Below the pieces are notes generated by a model. The model was not told the origin of the DNA. It saw nothing but the letters and a program-made list of their open reading frames with translations, and did no database searches. Of a DNA stretch of 8,271 nucleotides, positions 1 to 6,546 are shown piece after piece. The DNA is from an uncultured Lachnospiraceae bacterium. GTDB taxonomy: Bacteria > Bacillota > Clostridia > Lachnospirales > Lachnospiraceae. A program made the position numbers and the translations under genes. Where the stretch lies: the NCBI GenBank assembly GCA_947625995.1, contig CANQQN010000077.1, positions 1-8,271 on the forward strand, given 5' to 3'. How positions within the stretch are numbered: the stretch's first letter is position 1; every line of letters starts with the position of its first letter.

Positions 1-272
1 TAATGGACATCCGTATGCCTGTGATGAACGGCTATGAAGCCACGCAAGCCATCCGTGCCCTGCCACAGCCGGAAGCCCAAAAAATACCGATTATCGCTAT
101 GAGCGCAGACGCTTTTTCCGAAGATGTACAGCATTGCCTGAACTGCGGCATGAATGCCCATATGGCAAAACCGATCAACGTAGACGAGATCGTACATCTG
201 CTGGAATCGTATATACCTAAAAATGAACCTTGCAGCCAAACTATTTCTAAAAATGGAGGAAAACAAGATTGA
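1..272 (+). CDS. Hybrid sensor histidine kinase, C-terminal receiver domain (5' partial)
   Basis: This is the 3' end of a gene that runs off the left edge; the frame is already open at base 1, so the methionine at base 3 is internal. The visible 89 residues form the second half of a CheY-like receiver (REC) domain. The phospho-acceptor Asp lies in MDIRMPVMNG (visible residue 2), the switch Ser in IAMSADA (residue 34), and the conserved Lys in the MAKP motif (residue 56). The domain is followed by about 20 polar residues and the stop, with no DNA-binding output domain. That favours the terminal receiver of a hybrid kinase over a classical response regulator, but the kinase portion is not visible; a stand-alone receiver is possible. 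Its stop overlaps the next gene, a solute-binding lipoprotein, by 4 nt. The two are therefore probably co-transcribed and translationally coupled, and may work together in sensing an extracellular ligand. Confidence 0.85.
   Translation, partial: MDIRMPVMNGYEATQAIRALPQPEAQKIPIIAMSADAFSEDVQHCLNCGMNAHMAKPINVDEIVHLLESYIPKNEPCSQTISKNGGKQD
255..260 (+). promoter_or_regulatory. Ribosome binding site deciding a TTG start
   Basis: GGAGGA sits 8 nt upstream of TTG at 269-271, inside the coding end of the upstream kinase gene. It supports the TTG as the start of the solute-binding protein, because the signal peptide begins exactly there (MKIKHFLGLIL). Confidence 0.8.
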
Positions 273-1579
273 AGATAAAACATTTTCTTGGGTTGATACT
301 GACCATGTCCCTTCTTTTCACTGCCTGCGGCGGGAATAATGTTGCGGACACCAATCATACCGGCTTTTCGGACAAACAAGCTTCCAAAGAAGAAACCACG
401 GAACTGTCCCTGTGGTTCTACCCGGTGGGCGGTTGGGAAAGCAGCAGCACCGTTTCCTCTCTGATCGGCGCATTCCACAACACCTATCCCAATATCCGCA
501 TATCCATCCACCCGTTGGATTATGAGACCGGCGACGCCGAAATAGAAGAAGCCATTGAAAACGGCAACGCCCCGGACATTGTTTTTGAAGGACCGGAACG
601 CCTGTCTGCCAACTGGGGCGCCAGAGGGCTCATGGCCGATCTGAGCGATCTATGGGAAAGCGAGATATCCGGAGAAATCTATGATTCTGTGGCGGCCGCC
701 TGCCAAGAAAACGACGGCGCCCATTACATCTATCCTCTTTGCATGACCACCCACTGTATGGCCGTCAACCGCGACCTGTTTCAAGCGGCCGGAGCATGGC
801 AGTACATCGACGAGGCCACGCACACATGGACAACAGACGGCTTCATCGCGGCGGCAGCGGCTCTTCACGCCTACGGAGTGGAAGATGTGGCGGAGATCTA
901 CTGCGGCGGTCAGGGGGGAGATCAGGGCACCCGCGCCCTTGTGACAAATCTTTACAGCGGCGATTTTACCGATCCGGCGCATACCGGCTATACCTTCAAC
1001 ACTCCGGAAAATATTCAGGCGCTGAAATTGCTGACCGACACTGCCGGCATCCAGTTTGCCCCTTCGATGGTCGGCGCTGATGAAATCGAAAAATTCTGCA
1101 ACGGAGAAACGGCCATGTGTTTTTGTTGGAATGTTGCAAACGAAGTCACCCAGACCATCAGCAACCCCAACTTAAATTTCGATATCTTTCCCGTAACTTT
1201 TCCCACCAACGACGGAGAGTTTAACCTTCAGGGCGGGATCTGGGGATTTGGCGTATTCGACAACGGAAACAACAAGAAGATCGAGGCGGCCAAAACATTT
1301 ATCCGATTTATGACGGAAGACACAAACCAGTACACGCAGGCGGTACTCTCTTCCTCCTTCTGGCCGGTACGTGACATTCCGAATATTTATGAAAATGACG
1401 AACTGATGACAGAATACTTCACATTCCGGCAGTATCTGGGCGATTATTATCAGGTCACGCCGGGATGGACGCAGGCGCGCACCGCGTGGTGGAATATGCT
1501 TCAGGAAATCGGCGCGGGAGGCGACATTGCCGATGCCGCCGAGAAATTTGAATCCACTGCAAACGCCGCCATCAAATGA
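269..1579 (+). CDS. Extracellular solute-binding lipoprotein (ABC transporter family 1 type)
   Basis: This is a 436-aa secreted, lipid-anchored binding protein, probably for a sugar or oligosaccharide. The N-terminus is a lipoprotein signal peptide: MKIK, a hydrophobic stretch at residues 6-18, and the lipobox FTAC with Cys20 as the lipidation site. Phe at -3 is less usual than Leu. A polar Ser/Thr/Glu-rich linker (about 21-45) precedes a fold with family-1 hallmarks: LSLWFYP near 47-53, an early GNAPDIVFEGPERL segment, WGFGVF in the hinge region, and a Trp-rich C-terminus (TPGWTQARTAWWNMLQ). Length is typical for the family. The TTG start overlaps the TGA of the kinase gene (TTGA) and has a good ribosome site. 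No permease or ATPase gene follows; the next gene is an unrelated AI-2E type membrane protein. It may therefore feed the upstream kinase as a ligand sensor, or serve permeases elsewhere. The substrate cannot be read from the sequence. Confidence 0.9.
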   Translation: MKIKHFLGLILTMSLLFTACGGNNVADTNHTGFSDKQASKEETTELSLWFYPVGGWESSSTVSSLIGAFHNTYPNIRISIHPLDYETGDAEIEEAIENGNAPDIVFEGPERLSANWGARGLMADLSDLWESEISGEIYDSVAAACQENDGAHYIYPLCMTTHCMAVNRDLFQAAGAWQYIDEATHTWTTDGFIAAAAALHAYGVEDVAEIYCGGQGGDQGTRALVTNLYSGDFTDPAHTGYTFNTPENIQALKLLTDTAGIQFAPSMVGADEIEKFCNGETAMCFCWNVANEVTQTISNPNLNFDIFPVTFPTNDGEFNLQGGIWGFGVFDNGNNKKIEAAKTFIRFMTEDTNQYTQAVLSSSFWPVRDIPNIYENDELMTEYFTFRQYLGDYYQVTPGWTQARTAWWNMLQEIGAGGDIADAAEKFESTANAAIK

Positions 1580-1624
1580 TTATGAATTTTATCCTTCCCT
1601 GTATATGCTTCCCCGTGGAATGTA

Positions 1625-1630
1625 TATAAT
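1625..1630 (+). promoter_or_regulatory. Candidate -10 element upstream of ytvI-like gene
   Basis: A perfect TATAAT lies 29 nt upstream of the ATG of the membrane protein gene, in the 80-nt gap after the binding protein. No good -35 hexamer is seen 16-18 nt upstream. An imperfect dyad (TTCC-ccgt-GGAA with flanking TATAT-like arms, about 1602-1628) overlaps it. The element suggests that this gene has its own promoter. Confidence 0.45.
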
Positions 1631-1659
1631 ATGGAAGAGGACTACATTAGGGAGAGCCT

Positions 1660-2733
1660 ATGGACATCGATAAACGCAGACGGTTTATTATCAATTTCAT
1701 ATATTTTTTTATCATAGCCGCGATCATCTATGTGGTGTTAAAATACGGCATTTCTCTGATCGCGCCGTTTTTATTTGCCTTTATCGTAGCTTTTATCTTA
1801 AAGCGTCCCATCGCCTTTTTTTCAAGAAAGCTCCATATGAAACGCACCTTTGCGGCAATTCTTCTGGTAATTCTGTTTTATGTGTCACTCGGCGCCATTA
1901 TCTCTTTTATCGGAGTCAGGATCTTTATTGCCGCCAGAGACTTTATTTTTGCCCTGCCCGGTCTGTATACCGGTGAAATTCAGCCTTTTCTGGTCCGGTT
2001 GTTTGAAAATATAGAGTCCTACGCCAAAAAGATCGACCCTGCCCTGATCTCTATTTTAGATGATTTTTCCTCTGATCTTTTACAGTCACTGGGCAATCTG
2101 ATCTCCAGCTTTTCTGTGAACATCGTAACCGCGGTTTCAAGCTATGCTTCTTCTCTGCCGGTCTTTCTGGTAAAGCTGTTATTTGCGTTTATCTCTACCT
2201 TTTTTATCACCATTGACTATGACAACGTGGTAGCGTTTCTGCTGCGGCAGCTTCCGGAGAAAAAAAGAGATCTGGTTCTTACCGCAAAGGATCACCTGTT
2301 CCACACGCTTGGCGGCTACGGGCGCTCCTACGCGTTGATCATGGGCATTACCTTTATCGAGCTTTCCGCAGGACTGACGATTATCGGCGTGGAAAATTCC
2401 GTGTATATCGCGCTGCTGATCTCAGTGGTGGACATTCTGCCCGTACTGGGCACCGGCGGCGTCATGATCCCATGGGCAATTTACTCTTTCTTGCAGGCAA
2501 ACGCCGCTTTTGCCGTGAAACTGATCGTGGTATATGTGGTCATAACCATCATTCGCAATATCATCGAACCGAAGATCGTAGGAACCCACGTGGGGCTTCC
2601 GCCTCTGGTGACCCTTCTGGCCATGTTCGTGGGCACCCGGCTGTTCGGCGTCATCGGCCTGTTCGGTCTTCCCATCACGCTGTCCTTGCTGAAAAATATG
2701 AACGATCAGGGCGTGATCCATATCTTTAAATGA
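1660..2733 (+). CDS. ytvI: AI-2E family transporter / sporulation integral membrane protein YtvI-like
   Basis: This 357-aa polytopic membrane protein of the AI-2E/PerM superfamily (PF01594) is close to the sporulation protein YtvI. Basic residues (MDIDKRRRF) precede paired hydrophobic helices at about 10-27 and 30-48, another at about 62-87, an amphipathic extracytoplasmic section (about 90-150), and a cluster of C-terminal helices. The family-typical C-terminal block is clear: DILPVLGTGGVMIPWA, then IEPKIVGTHVGLPPLVTL and LFGVIGLFGLP. Length matches the usual 350-370 aa. AGGGAG at 1649-1654 precedes the ATG at good spacing. Family members act as secondary transporters or ion antiporters. In spore-formers YtvI is a mother-cell protein of uncertain mechanism, so the sporulation role is an inference from similarity. 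The gene is followed directly by a strong terminator and seems to be a single-gene unit. Confidence 0.85.
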   Translation: MDIDKRRRFIINFIYFFIIAAIIYVVLKYGISLIAPFLFAFIVAFILKRPIAFFSRKLHMKRTFAAILLVILFYVSLGAIISFIGVRIFIAARDFIFALPGLYTGEIQPFLVRLFENIESYAKKIDPALISILDDFSSDLLQSLGNLISSFSVNIVTAVSSYASSLPVFLVKLLFAFISTFFITIDYDNVVAFLLRQLPEKKRDLVLTAKDHLFHTLGGYGRSYALIMGITFIELSAGLTIIGVENSVYIALLISVVDILPVLGTGGVMIPWAIYSFLQANAAFAVKLIVVYVVITIIRNIIEPKIVGTHVGLPPLVTLLAMFVGTRLFGVIGLFGLPITLSLLKNMNDQGVIHIFK

Positions 2734-2747
2734 TAAGCAAACGTTTA

Positions 2748-2804
2748 AAAAGGTGTTTTGGGCAAAGCATTGTTTCTTCGCTGCAAAACACCTTTTCTCT
2801 TTTT
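2748..2804. terminator. Bidirectional Rho-independent terminator between convergent genes
   Basis: A perfect 13-bp inverted repeat pairs AAAAGGTGTTTTG (2748-2760) with CAAAACACCTTTT (2784-2796) around a 23-nt loop. On the plus strand the stem is followed by the T-rich tract TCTCTTTTT. On the minus strand it ends in a T run (TTTTTAAA). It sits 14 nt after the stop of the ytvI-like gene and just beyond the stop of the convergent oxidoreductase gene, so it probably ends both transcripts. Confidence 0.9.
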
Positions 2805-3894
2805 AATCTCTTTCAAGGGTTATCTTTCTGCGTTTTAGTATATCAGATACTTTCACCGCCTGCCCGGTCTTGAGCGCTTCATCCATCGCCTCCATCACAG
2901 CAAGCGTATGGATGCCCTCTTTCAGATCCGGCAGCGGCATCTTCCCTTTCCTGACGCATTCTGCAAAATCCTCAATATAATTCTGATATTCGCCCGCATG
3001 ATGATTCTCCGCCTCAAAGCGGAAGTAGTAATCATGGAACTCATTAAAATCGTGAAGCTCTGCCGTTTTCTCAAGGGGCTCAAAATTGGTATAGTATTTC
3101 AGCTTCGGATATCCAGCCTGACTGATACCCTTTGTCCCCCGCAGGGTACAACTGATATTCTGCTGCACGGCGCTGCCCAAAGTAGGTGTGGCGTAAGCAC
3201 CTGTCACAGAAGCAAATTTGCCGCTCTTATCCTTCAGCAGAAACTTCATTGTATCTGGCACATGCAGATCGTAATCCTCTGTATTTTGGCTCACTGTGCC
3301 CAATCCGTAAACTACCTCAATATCCGGAAGATACCATGCAGCCAGATCCACCGCGTGGATCATAAAATTATACATCCATGAAAAACCTTTTGCATGGCTC
3401 CAGTCTCTCGCCAGAAACCATCTGGAGTCGCTGATATAATGGGTCTCCAGCGTCACCAGATCCCCGTGTCTACCTGCCGTATAGTCCTGATGCTGACGCC
3501 GCATAGGCTCGAAATACCGGGAGCTCTGCCCCACAAACACGTATTTCCCCGCCTTTTTCTGAGCTTCCAGAAGCGCATTGGCCTCGTCCAGAGAAACCAT
3601 CAGCGGTTTCGTGCAGATCACATGCTTGCCAGCCAAAAGCGCCATTTTGATATGTGTGGCATGAAGCTGATCCGGCGTGTAAATCCCGATCACATCAATT
3701 TGGGGATCCGCCAGCATTTCCTCGTAATCCGTAGTATACCTGTCAACCCCGAATTCCCTGCACCGTTCCCGGCACAGTTCTTCATTCAGATCGCAGAGAC
3801 AGCCAAGCTCCCAGTCCTTGCTGTTCAACACTGCCGAAATAATACTTCGGCCTTCGCCTAACCCCAATACACCCATGCTTAATTTTTGGTTCAT
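2803..3894 (-). CDS. Gfo/Idh/MocA family NAD(P)-dependent oxidoreductase
   Basis: This 363-aa cytoplasmic dehydrogenase has the two-domain Gfo/Idh/MocA layout. The N-terminal Rossmann fold begins MGVLGLGEGRS (glycine-rich turn at about 11-15), followed by CDLNEE at the end of beta-2 and YTPDQLH near 72-78. The dinucleotide-domain signature CTKP (94-97) is a variant of the usual EKP and keeps the Lys. The C-terminal domain carries MIHAVDLAAWYL with His180 and Asp183, the HxxD catalytic signature. Such enzymes oxidise or reduce sugars, inositols or amino sugars; the exact substrate is not evident. AAAGGAAG (3902-3909) precedes the ATG. The gene lies 65 nt downstream of an AraC-family regulator on the same strand and may be its target or operon partner. 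A weak promoter between them would also allow separate transcription. It ends at the shared bidirectional terminator. Confidence 0.92.
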   Translation of the reverse strand: MNQKLSMGVLGLGEGRSIISAVLNSKDWELGCLCDLNEELCRERCREFGVDRYTTDYEEMLADPQIDVIGIYTPDQLHATHIKMALLAGKHVICTKPLMVSLDEANALLEAQKKAGKYVFVGQSSRYFEPMRRQHQDYTAGRHGDLVTLETHYISDSRWFLARDWSHAKGFSWMYNFMIHAVDLAAWYLPDIEVVYGLGTVSQNTEDYDLHVPDTMKFLLKDKSGKFASVTGAYATPTLGSAVQQNISCTLRGTKGISQAGYPKLKYYTNFEPLEKTAELHDFNEFHDYYFRFEAENHHAGEYQNYIEDFAECVRKGKMPLPDLKEGIHTLAVMEAMDEALKTGQAVKVSDILKRRKITLERD

Positions 3895-3925
3895 CGCAAT
3901 ACTTCCTTTCTGTAGCTTTAAGGAA

Positions 3926-3954
3926 ATATTACACCTATGATTTTGATATGTCTT
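3926..3954 (-). promoter_or_regulatory. Candidate promoter of the oxidoreductase gene
   Basis: Reading the minus strand, AAGACA (3954-3949) and TAATAT (3931-3926) are separated by exactly 17 nt; each matches four of six consensus bases. It lies in the 65-nt gap between the regulator's stop and the oxidoreductase start. It could give expression independent of, or activated by, the AraC-type protein. Confidence 0.4.
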
Positions 3955-3959
3955 GTATC

Positions 3960-4820
3960 TTATTTTGCGTTAATTTCACTATCTTTCGATTTTCGGTAGG
4001 CGCTTGGCGTCATTTTCATTATTTTTTTGAACACTCTGTTAAAATATGCGCTGCTGTGAAAGCCGGACTGCAGCGCGATCTCAAGAACGCTCTCCGAAGT
4101 GGATTTCAAAAGCATTGCCCCGTGGCTGACACGCACCCGCTCTATATAGTCGAAAACCCGCATTTTCATTGTATTTTTAAAATAGGAGGAAAAATAACTT
4201 TTCCCCATGGCAGCCTGCGCCGCCAATTCAGGCAAGGACAGTTCCCTATCAAAATTTTTGTGGATATATTCAATCACGCCTCGGATGCGGGCATATCCCT
4301 GTCCCTGCTGTCCACGGGGTTCCAGCGCATTCTGTCCCAAATAATAGCGGTTTAAGCAAGCCAGAAACATCAGAAGGTTTGCTTTCACCATCGGTTCCCA
4401 TCCTTCTTCACGCGCTTCATACTCCTCCCTGATCTCAAGAAGGCGGGACTTCATCTCCTGATAAAGCCGGTAATCCTTTTCCACCAGGTTGGAAAAATAA
4501 TGTCCTCGTTCAAAAAAAGGAGTTAAAAATTCAAATTCCTCTGGACTTTTCCAAACAAATTCCGGAGCAAAAACAAATACGAGCATCTGCAGTCCACCAT
4601 CATGGACCGCCATATGATGCTCAGAATCATTGATGATAAAAATATCATTTTCATGGATCGGATAGGTTTGATCTTCAATAATGTAGTGACCGCTTCCATG
4701 AAGGATCAGATTGATCTCCAGACAGTCATGACTGTGGATCATCACCTGTCTGGCATTGGTCTCAAACATGGCAAAAGGGATATTTCTTTCAAACAGGATC
4801 TCTTCTTTTTTAAACGCCAT
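3960..4820 (-). CDS. AraC family transcriptional regulator (cupin plus AraC HTH)
   Basis: This is a 286-aa regulator. The N-terminal AraC-type cupin sensor covers about residues 1-130 and includes the metal/ligand-site-like HSHDCLEINLILHGSGHY followed by YPIHENDIFIIND. The C-terminal AraC double HTH covers about 175-280: helix-turn-helix one is LSLPELAAQAAMGKSYFSSYFK, and the second has the signature SVLEIALQSGFHSSAYFNRVFKK with TPSAYRK. The frame also opens 20 codons further upstream (from 4880), but only the ATG at 4820 has a perfect AAGGAGG six bases away and begins the family-like MAFKKEEILFERN, so I chose it. A promoter and a palindrome lie in its leader. The oxidoreductase gene follows on the same strand, so this is probably a local regulator of sugar-related metabolism. 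The inducer is unknown. Confidence 0.92.
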   Translation of the reverse strand: MAFKKEEILFERNIPFAMFETNARQVMIHSHDCLEINLILHGSGHYIIEDQTYPIHENDIFIINDSEHHMAVHDGGLQMLVFVFAPEFVWKSPEEFEFLTPFFERGHYFSNLVEKDYRLYQEMKSRLLEIREEYEAREEGWEPMVKANLLMFLACLNRYYLGQNALEPRGQQGQGYARIRGVIEYIHKNFDRELSLPELAAQAAMGKSYFSSYFKNTMKMRVFDYIERVRVSHGAMLLKSTSESVLEIALQSGFHSSAYFNRVFKKIMKMTPSAYRKSKDSEINAK

Positions 4821-4826
4821 AAAGGG

Positions 4827-4833
4827 CCTCCTT
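4827..4833 (-). promoter_or_regulatory. Ribosome binding site fixing the AraC-type gene start
   Basis: The minus strand reads AAGGAGG, six bases before the ATG at 4820-4818. It rejects the longer 306-aa start at 4880, which has no comparable site. Confidence 0.85.
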
Positions 4834-4853
4834 CTGTGAGTACTTCCATAGTA

Positions 4854-4868
4854 GATATCATTGATATC
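4854..4868. repeat. Palindromic GATATC-N3-GATATC in the regulator leader
   Basis: Two GATATC hexamers flank a 3-nt centre (ATT on the plus strand), giving a perfect dyad between the predicted promoter (4893-4921) and the ribosome site (4827-4833) of the AraC-type gene. The position would suit an operator or a short leader structure; there is no direct evidence of binding. Confidence 0.4.
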
Positions 4869-4892
4869 CGTTTGCTGCAAGACCTCAGAAAA

Positions 4893-4921
4893 AGTCTACC
4901 CTTTTTTGTTAGGCCTGTCAA
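4893..4921 (-). promoter_or_regulatory. Sigma-A-type promoter of the AraC-family gene
   Basis: On the minus strand a perfect TTGACA (4921-4916) is followed, after exactly 17 nt, by TAGACT (4898-4893), a four-of-six -10 match. The predicted transcript start lies about 65 nt upstream of the ATG at 4820. Confidence 0.7.
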
Positions 4922-4996
4922 TAAACCATACATGATTTTCCGGCACCTGCATTTCCGGATGCATATGCGGTTTCTTTACAGCCGCCCACAATCTCG

Positions 4997-5788
4997 TCAG
5001 GAAAGCGCCACGTCCAGCACCATCATGATCACAAACCCCAGAAACAGCCCCCATGTGCCCCCTTTTTTATTACTCTTCGCCGCTTCCGGCACCAGTTCAT
5101 CCACTACTACATAGAACATAGCCCCTGCTGCCAGAGACAAAAGCAGCGGCATAAAAGACGTAAGCTGCCCGGCAGCCAAAACAGTCAGGATACCGAAGAT
5201 GGGTTCTACGATACCGGAAAGCCCGCCGATGAGAAAAGCCTTCATTCCGGAAATACCTTCCTTTTTCAGCGGAAGGGCAATGGCAGCCCCCTCCGGCAGA
5301 TTCTAAACGCCGATGCCTATGGCAAGAGCGACAGCCGAGGCCGTCATTTCCGATCCGCCCTCCATTCCGGCCATGGCAAACGCAATGCCCACCGCCATTC
5401 CTTCCGGGATATTGTGGAGCGTCACGGCAAGAATGAACAAAAGCGTTTCCTTTCCTACCAGTCCATTAACAGTCTGCTGCCCGAACGAAACCTTTGAAAG
5501 AAACACATCCAGACAATAGATCAACAGCCCTCCGGCAAAAAAGCCAAGGGTCGCCACCATCCACGCCACCTGATCTTGCTGGTTTGCAGACTCGATCGCA
5601 GGGATCAGCAAGGACCATACAAGGGCGGCCATCATCACGCCCCCGGCAAATCCCATACAGATACTTTGTATTTTATTCATTACTCTTTCCTTGAAAAAGA
5701 AAACAATGCCCGCGCCGAAAACCGTCATCAAAAATGTAAAACCTGTGCCAAGGGCCGCTTGGCCGATTGCCGATAATTCCGGATTCAT
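4997..5788 (-). pseudogene. ZIP family (GufA-type) metal transporter interrupted by an in-frame TAG at codon 162
   Basis: One minus-strand frame encodes a full-length ZIP divalent-metal importer (263 codons, normal for the GufA branch), broken only by TAG at 5305-5303. Before the stop (161 aa) come the family N-terminus MNPELSAIGQAALGTG, several membrane helices, and the helix-4 metal motif HNIPEG (His125, Asn126, Glu129). After it the same frame continues NLPEGAAIALPLKKEG, then LSGIVEPIFG, SLAAGAMFYVVVDELVPEA and a proper C-terminus GFVIMMVLDVALS. Relatives read IGIQNxPEG here, so TAG replaces the conserved helix-5 Gln, a metal ligand in BbZIP (Gln207); CAG to TAG is one change. GGAGGG (5793-5798) precedes the ATG. 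Initiation at 5245, with AAGGAAGG upstream, could give an 82-aa C-terminal piece lacking the QNxPEG motif. It is most likely a recent pseudogene; sequencing error or amber suppression cannot be excluded. Confidence 0.85.
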
Positions 5789-5920
5789 AGGTCCCTCCGA
5801 ATAATTCAGATGCTATATTAACATACCCAGATTTTACAAAAAAGTGACACACTTCTTGGTATGATCGTCCGGCAAGGAGGCTGGTCCGGATCGTGGCAGT
5901 CTCTCTTTTGTTACCACCCA

Positions 5921-5964
5921 AAATGTCAGTATTTTCTGCAGTCAAAAAAATACAGCCGACATTT
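5921..5964. repeat. Imperfect 7+7 bp inverted repeat (hairpin)
   Basis: AAATGTC (5921-5927) pairs with GACATTT (5958-5964), and inside it GTATTTT (5929-5935) pairs with AAAATAC (5947-5953), leaving an 11-nt loop and a small asymmetric internal loop. No clear T tract follows on either strand, so a terminator is doubtful. It could be a recombination-site or element-end remnant. Confidence 0.45.
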
Positions 5965-6040
5965 AAAATTCTGGTTTTTGTAATGTTCCACGAAAAATTC
6001 TGACCGCTGGTCTTTTTTGTCGCAATTCTGAATTTGTTTC

Positions 6041-6091
6041 ATAAGAAATAGCCGTCTTGCTCTCTGGTAAAGATTGAACGGCTATTCTTAT
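6041..6091. repeat. 14-bp hairpin with a single bulge
   Basis: ATAAGAAATAGCCGT (6041-6055) pairs with ACGGCTATTCTTAT (6078-6091) except for one bulged A; the loop is 22 nt. On the minus strand it overlaps the stop of the unrecognised 43-codon frame, so it may be a weak terminator of that former gene. Confidence 0.55.
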
Positions 6092-6106
6092 AGTTGTCAT
6101 ACTCTG

Positions 6107-6137
6107 CCGGTTCGGGTGAAATGGGCTCACCTTCCGG
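6107..6137. repeat. Small two-part hairpin
   Basis: CCGG (6107-6110) pairs with CCGG (6134-6137) around an inner GGTGA (6115-6119) / TCACC (6127-6131) stem with a 7-nt loop. It is the third potential structure within about 220 nt. Confidence 0.3.
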
Positions 6138-6188
6138 TTGTCCTGTTAAGTATATTCTATTGTATCTGTTTCAAAATTGCAATATTTT

Positions 6189-6398
6189 TTATTCAATGTA
6201 TAGAAAAACGTAAGCCCATATAAAATATGGCACGACAAACTCACAGGTTTTCATCAGCTTGCGGCCATTTAGCATATCGCTTAATTCCTGTGGCGTATAA
6301 CCAGCCTTTTCAGCGACATACAAATTTTTTAATCCTTTTCGAGCGATTATCACTTTCAGACCGACAGACAAAGGTTTGTTAGCTTAAAATATAGTCAA
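6189..6398 (-). pseudogene. Small XRE-family HTH regulator with an early in-frame TAA (Cro position)
   Basis: A minus-strand frame of 69 codons plus stop resembles small XRE/Cro-type repressors. LKVIIARKGLKNLYVAEKAGYT is the start of the HTH, and PQELSDMLNGRK gives the recognition helix and the typical MLNGRK end. The last 20 residues (KTCEFVVPYFIWAYVFLYIE) fit the family poorly. AAAGGAG (6414-6408) stands 9 nt before a TTG at 6398-6396, the natural start. That frame hits TAA at codon 5 (6386-6384) and then continues ANKPLSVGLKV without a break. A second TTG at 6371 would bypass the stop but has no ribosome site. I read the gene as disabled by one nonsense change. It is divergent from the S24 repressor gene, the position of a cro-like gene in a phage immunity region. 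The other possibility is an intact 60-aa protein from 6371. Confidence 0.6.
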
Positions 6399-6415
6399 TC
6401 TGCTTTTCTCCTTTC

Positions 6416-6516
6416 TTTTTTCAGTATTTATTTGTCTTGCTAAACATTATTACAATTATTCTTAGATTACATTTTTTCTCAGTTTTATTATTTTTAATAT
6501 TGATTTTCTCAGTTTT
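6416..6516. repeat. Spaced repeats of TTTTCTCAGTTTT in the divergent control region (candidate operators)
   Basis: Two exact 13-nt direct copies lie at 6474-6486 and 6504-6516, 30 nt apart (about three helix turns). A third copy with two mismatches lies at 6416-6428, 58 nt upstream of the first. The right copy falls just upstream of the -10 of the repressor promoter. The left copy abuts the ribosome site of the divergent XRE gene. Arrangement and spacing suggest binding sites of the XRE-S24 repressor for autoregulation and for control of the divergent promoter. Binding is inferred. Confidence 0.55.
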
Positions 6517-6524
6517 TATAGTAA

Positions 6525-6530
6525 TATAAT
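6525..6530 (+). promoter_or_regulatory. -10 element of the S24 repressor promoter
   Basis: A perfect TATAAT lies 17 nt before the ATG at 6547, within a very AT-rich leader. The best -35 candidate is TTGATT at 6500-6505, with a long 19-nt spacer that contains the right-hand repeat. The transcript leader would be very short. Confidence 0.5.
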
Positions 6531-6533
6531 CTC

Positions 6534-6538
6534 GGAGG
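6534..6538 (+). promoter_or_regulatory. Ribosome binding site fixing the repressor start
   Basis: GGAGG lies 8 nt before ATG 6547-6549, whose product begins MSFGTRLKEKRE, as is usual for XRE repressors. The in-frame GTG at 6538 overlaps this site and so cannot use it, which makes the product 252 rather than 255 aa. Confidence 0.8.
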
Positions 6539-6546
6539 TGTGGAGG

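Larger units (their letters stand above)
5789..6188. other. Gene-poor junction between core-like and AT-rich accessory regions
   Basis: No intact gene is supported in these 400 nt. The stretch holds the ZIP leader, three potential hairpins (listed separately) and, on the minus strand from 6170 to 6039, a 43-codon stop-to-stop frame with no start codon. That frame ends in the protein-like ...SRSIFTREQDGYFL and may be the tail of a lost gene, which I do not recognise. Base composition changes here, from moderate GC on the left to AT-rich on the right, which suggests an insertion or deletion boundary. Confidence 0.5.

Noticed and set aside
2422..2729. Three short frames overlapping the end of the ytvI-like gene
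   Set aside because: All are out-of-frame shadows of a well-supported membrane protein; their His/Arg-rich composition is typical of such shadows.
4821..4880. 20-codon N-terminal extension of the AraC-type regulator
   Set aside because: It has no ribosome site; the ATG at 4820 has a perfect one, and the extension spans the leader palindrome.
4948..4963. TGCAT-N6-ATGCA inverted repeat after the ZIP gene
   Set aside because: The stem is only 5 bp and has no T tract, so I do not call a terminator.
4602..5114. 170-codon plus-strand frame opposite the regulator and ZIP end
   Set aside because: It runs antisense through two real genes and a promoter, with no family resemblance and no ribosome site.
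5673..5945. 90-codon minus-strand open frame upstream of and overlapping the ZIP gene
   Set aside because: It overlaps the ZIP start by 116 nt in another frame, has no ribosome site, and its composition inside the ZIP gene is that of a shadow. Part of it (LLAGRSYQEVCHFFVKSGYVN) reads protein-like, but I recognise no family.
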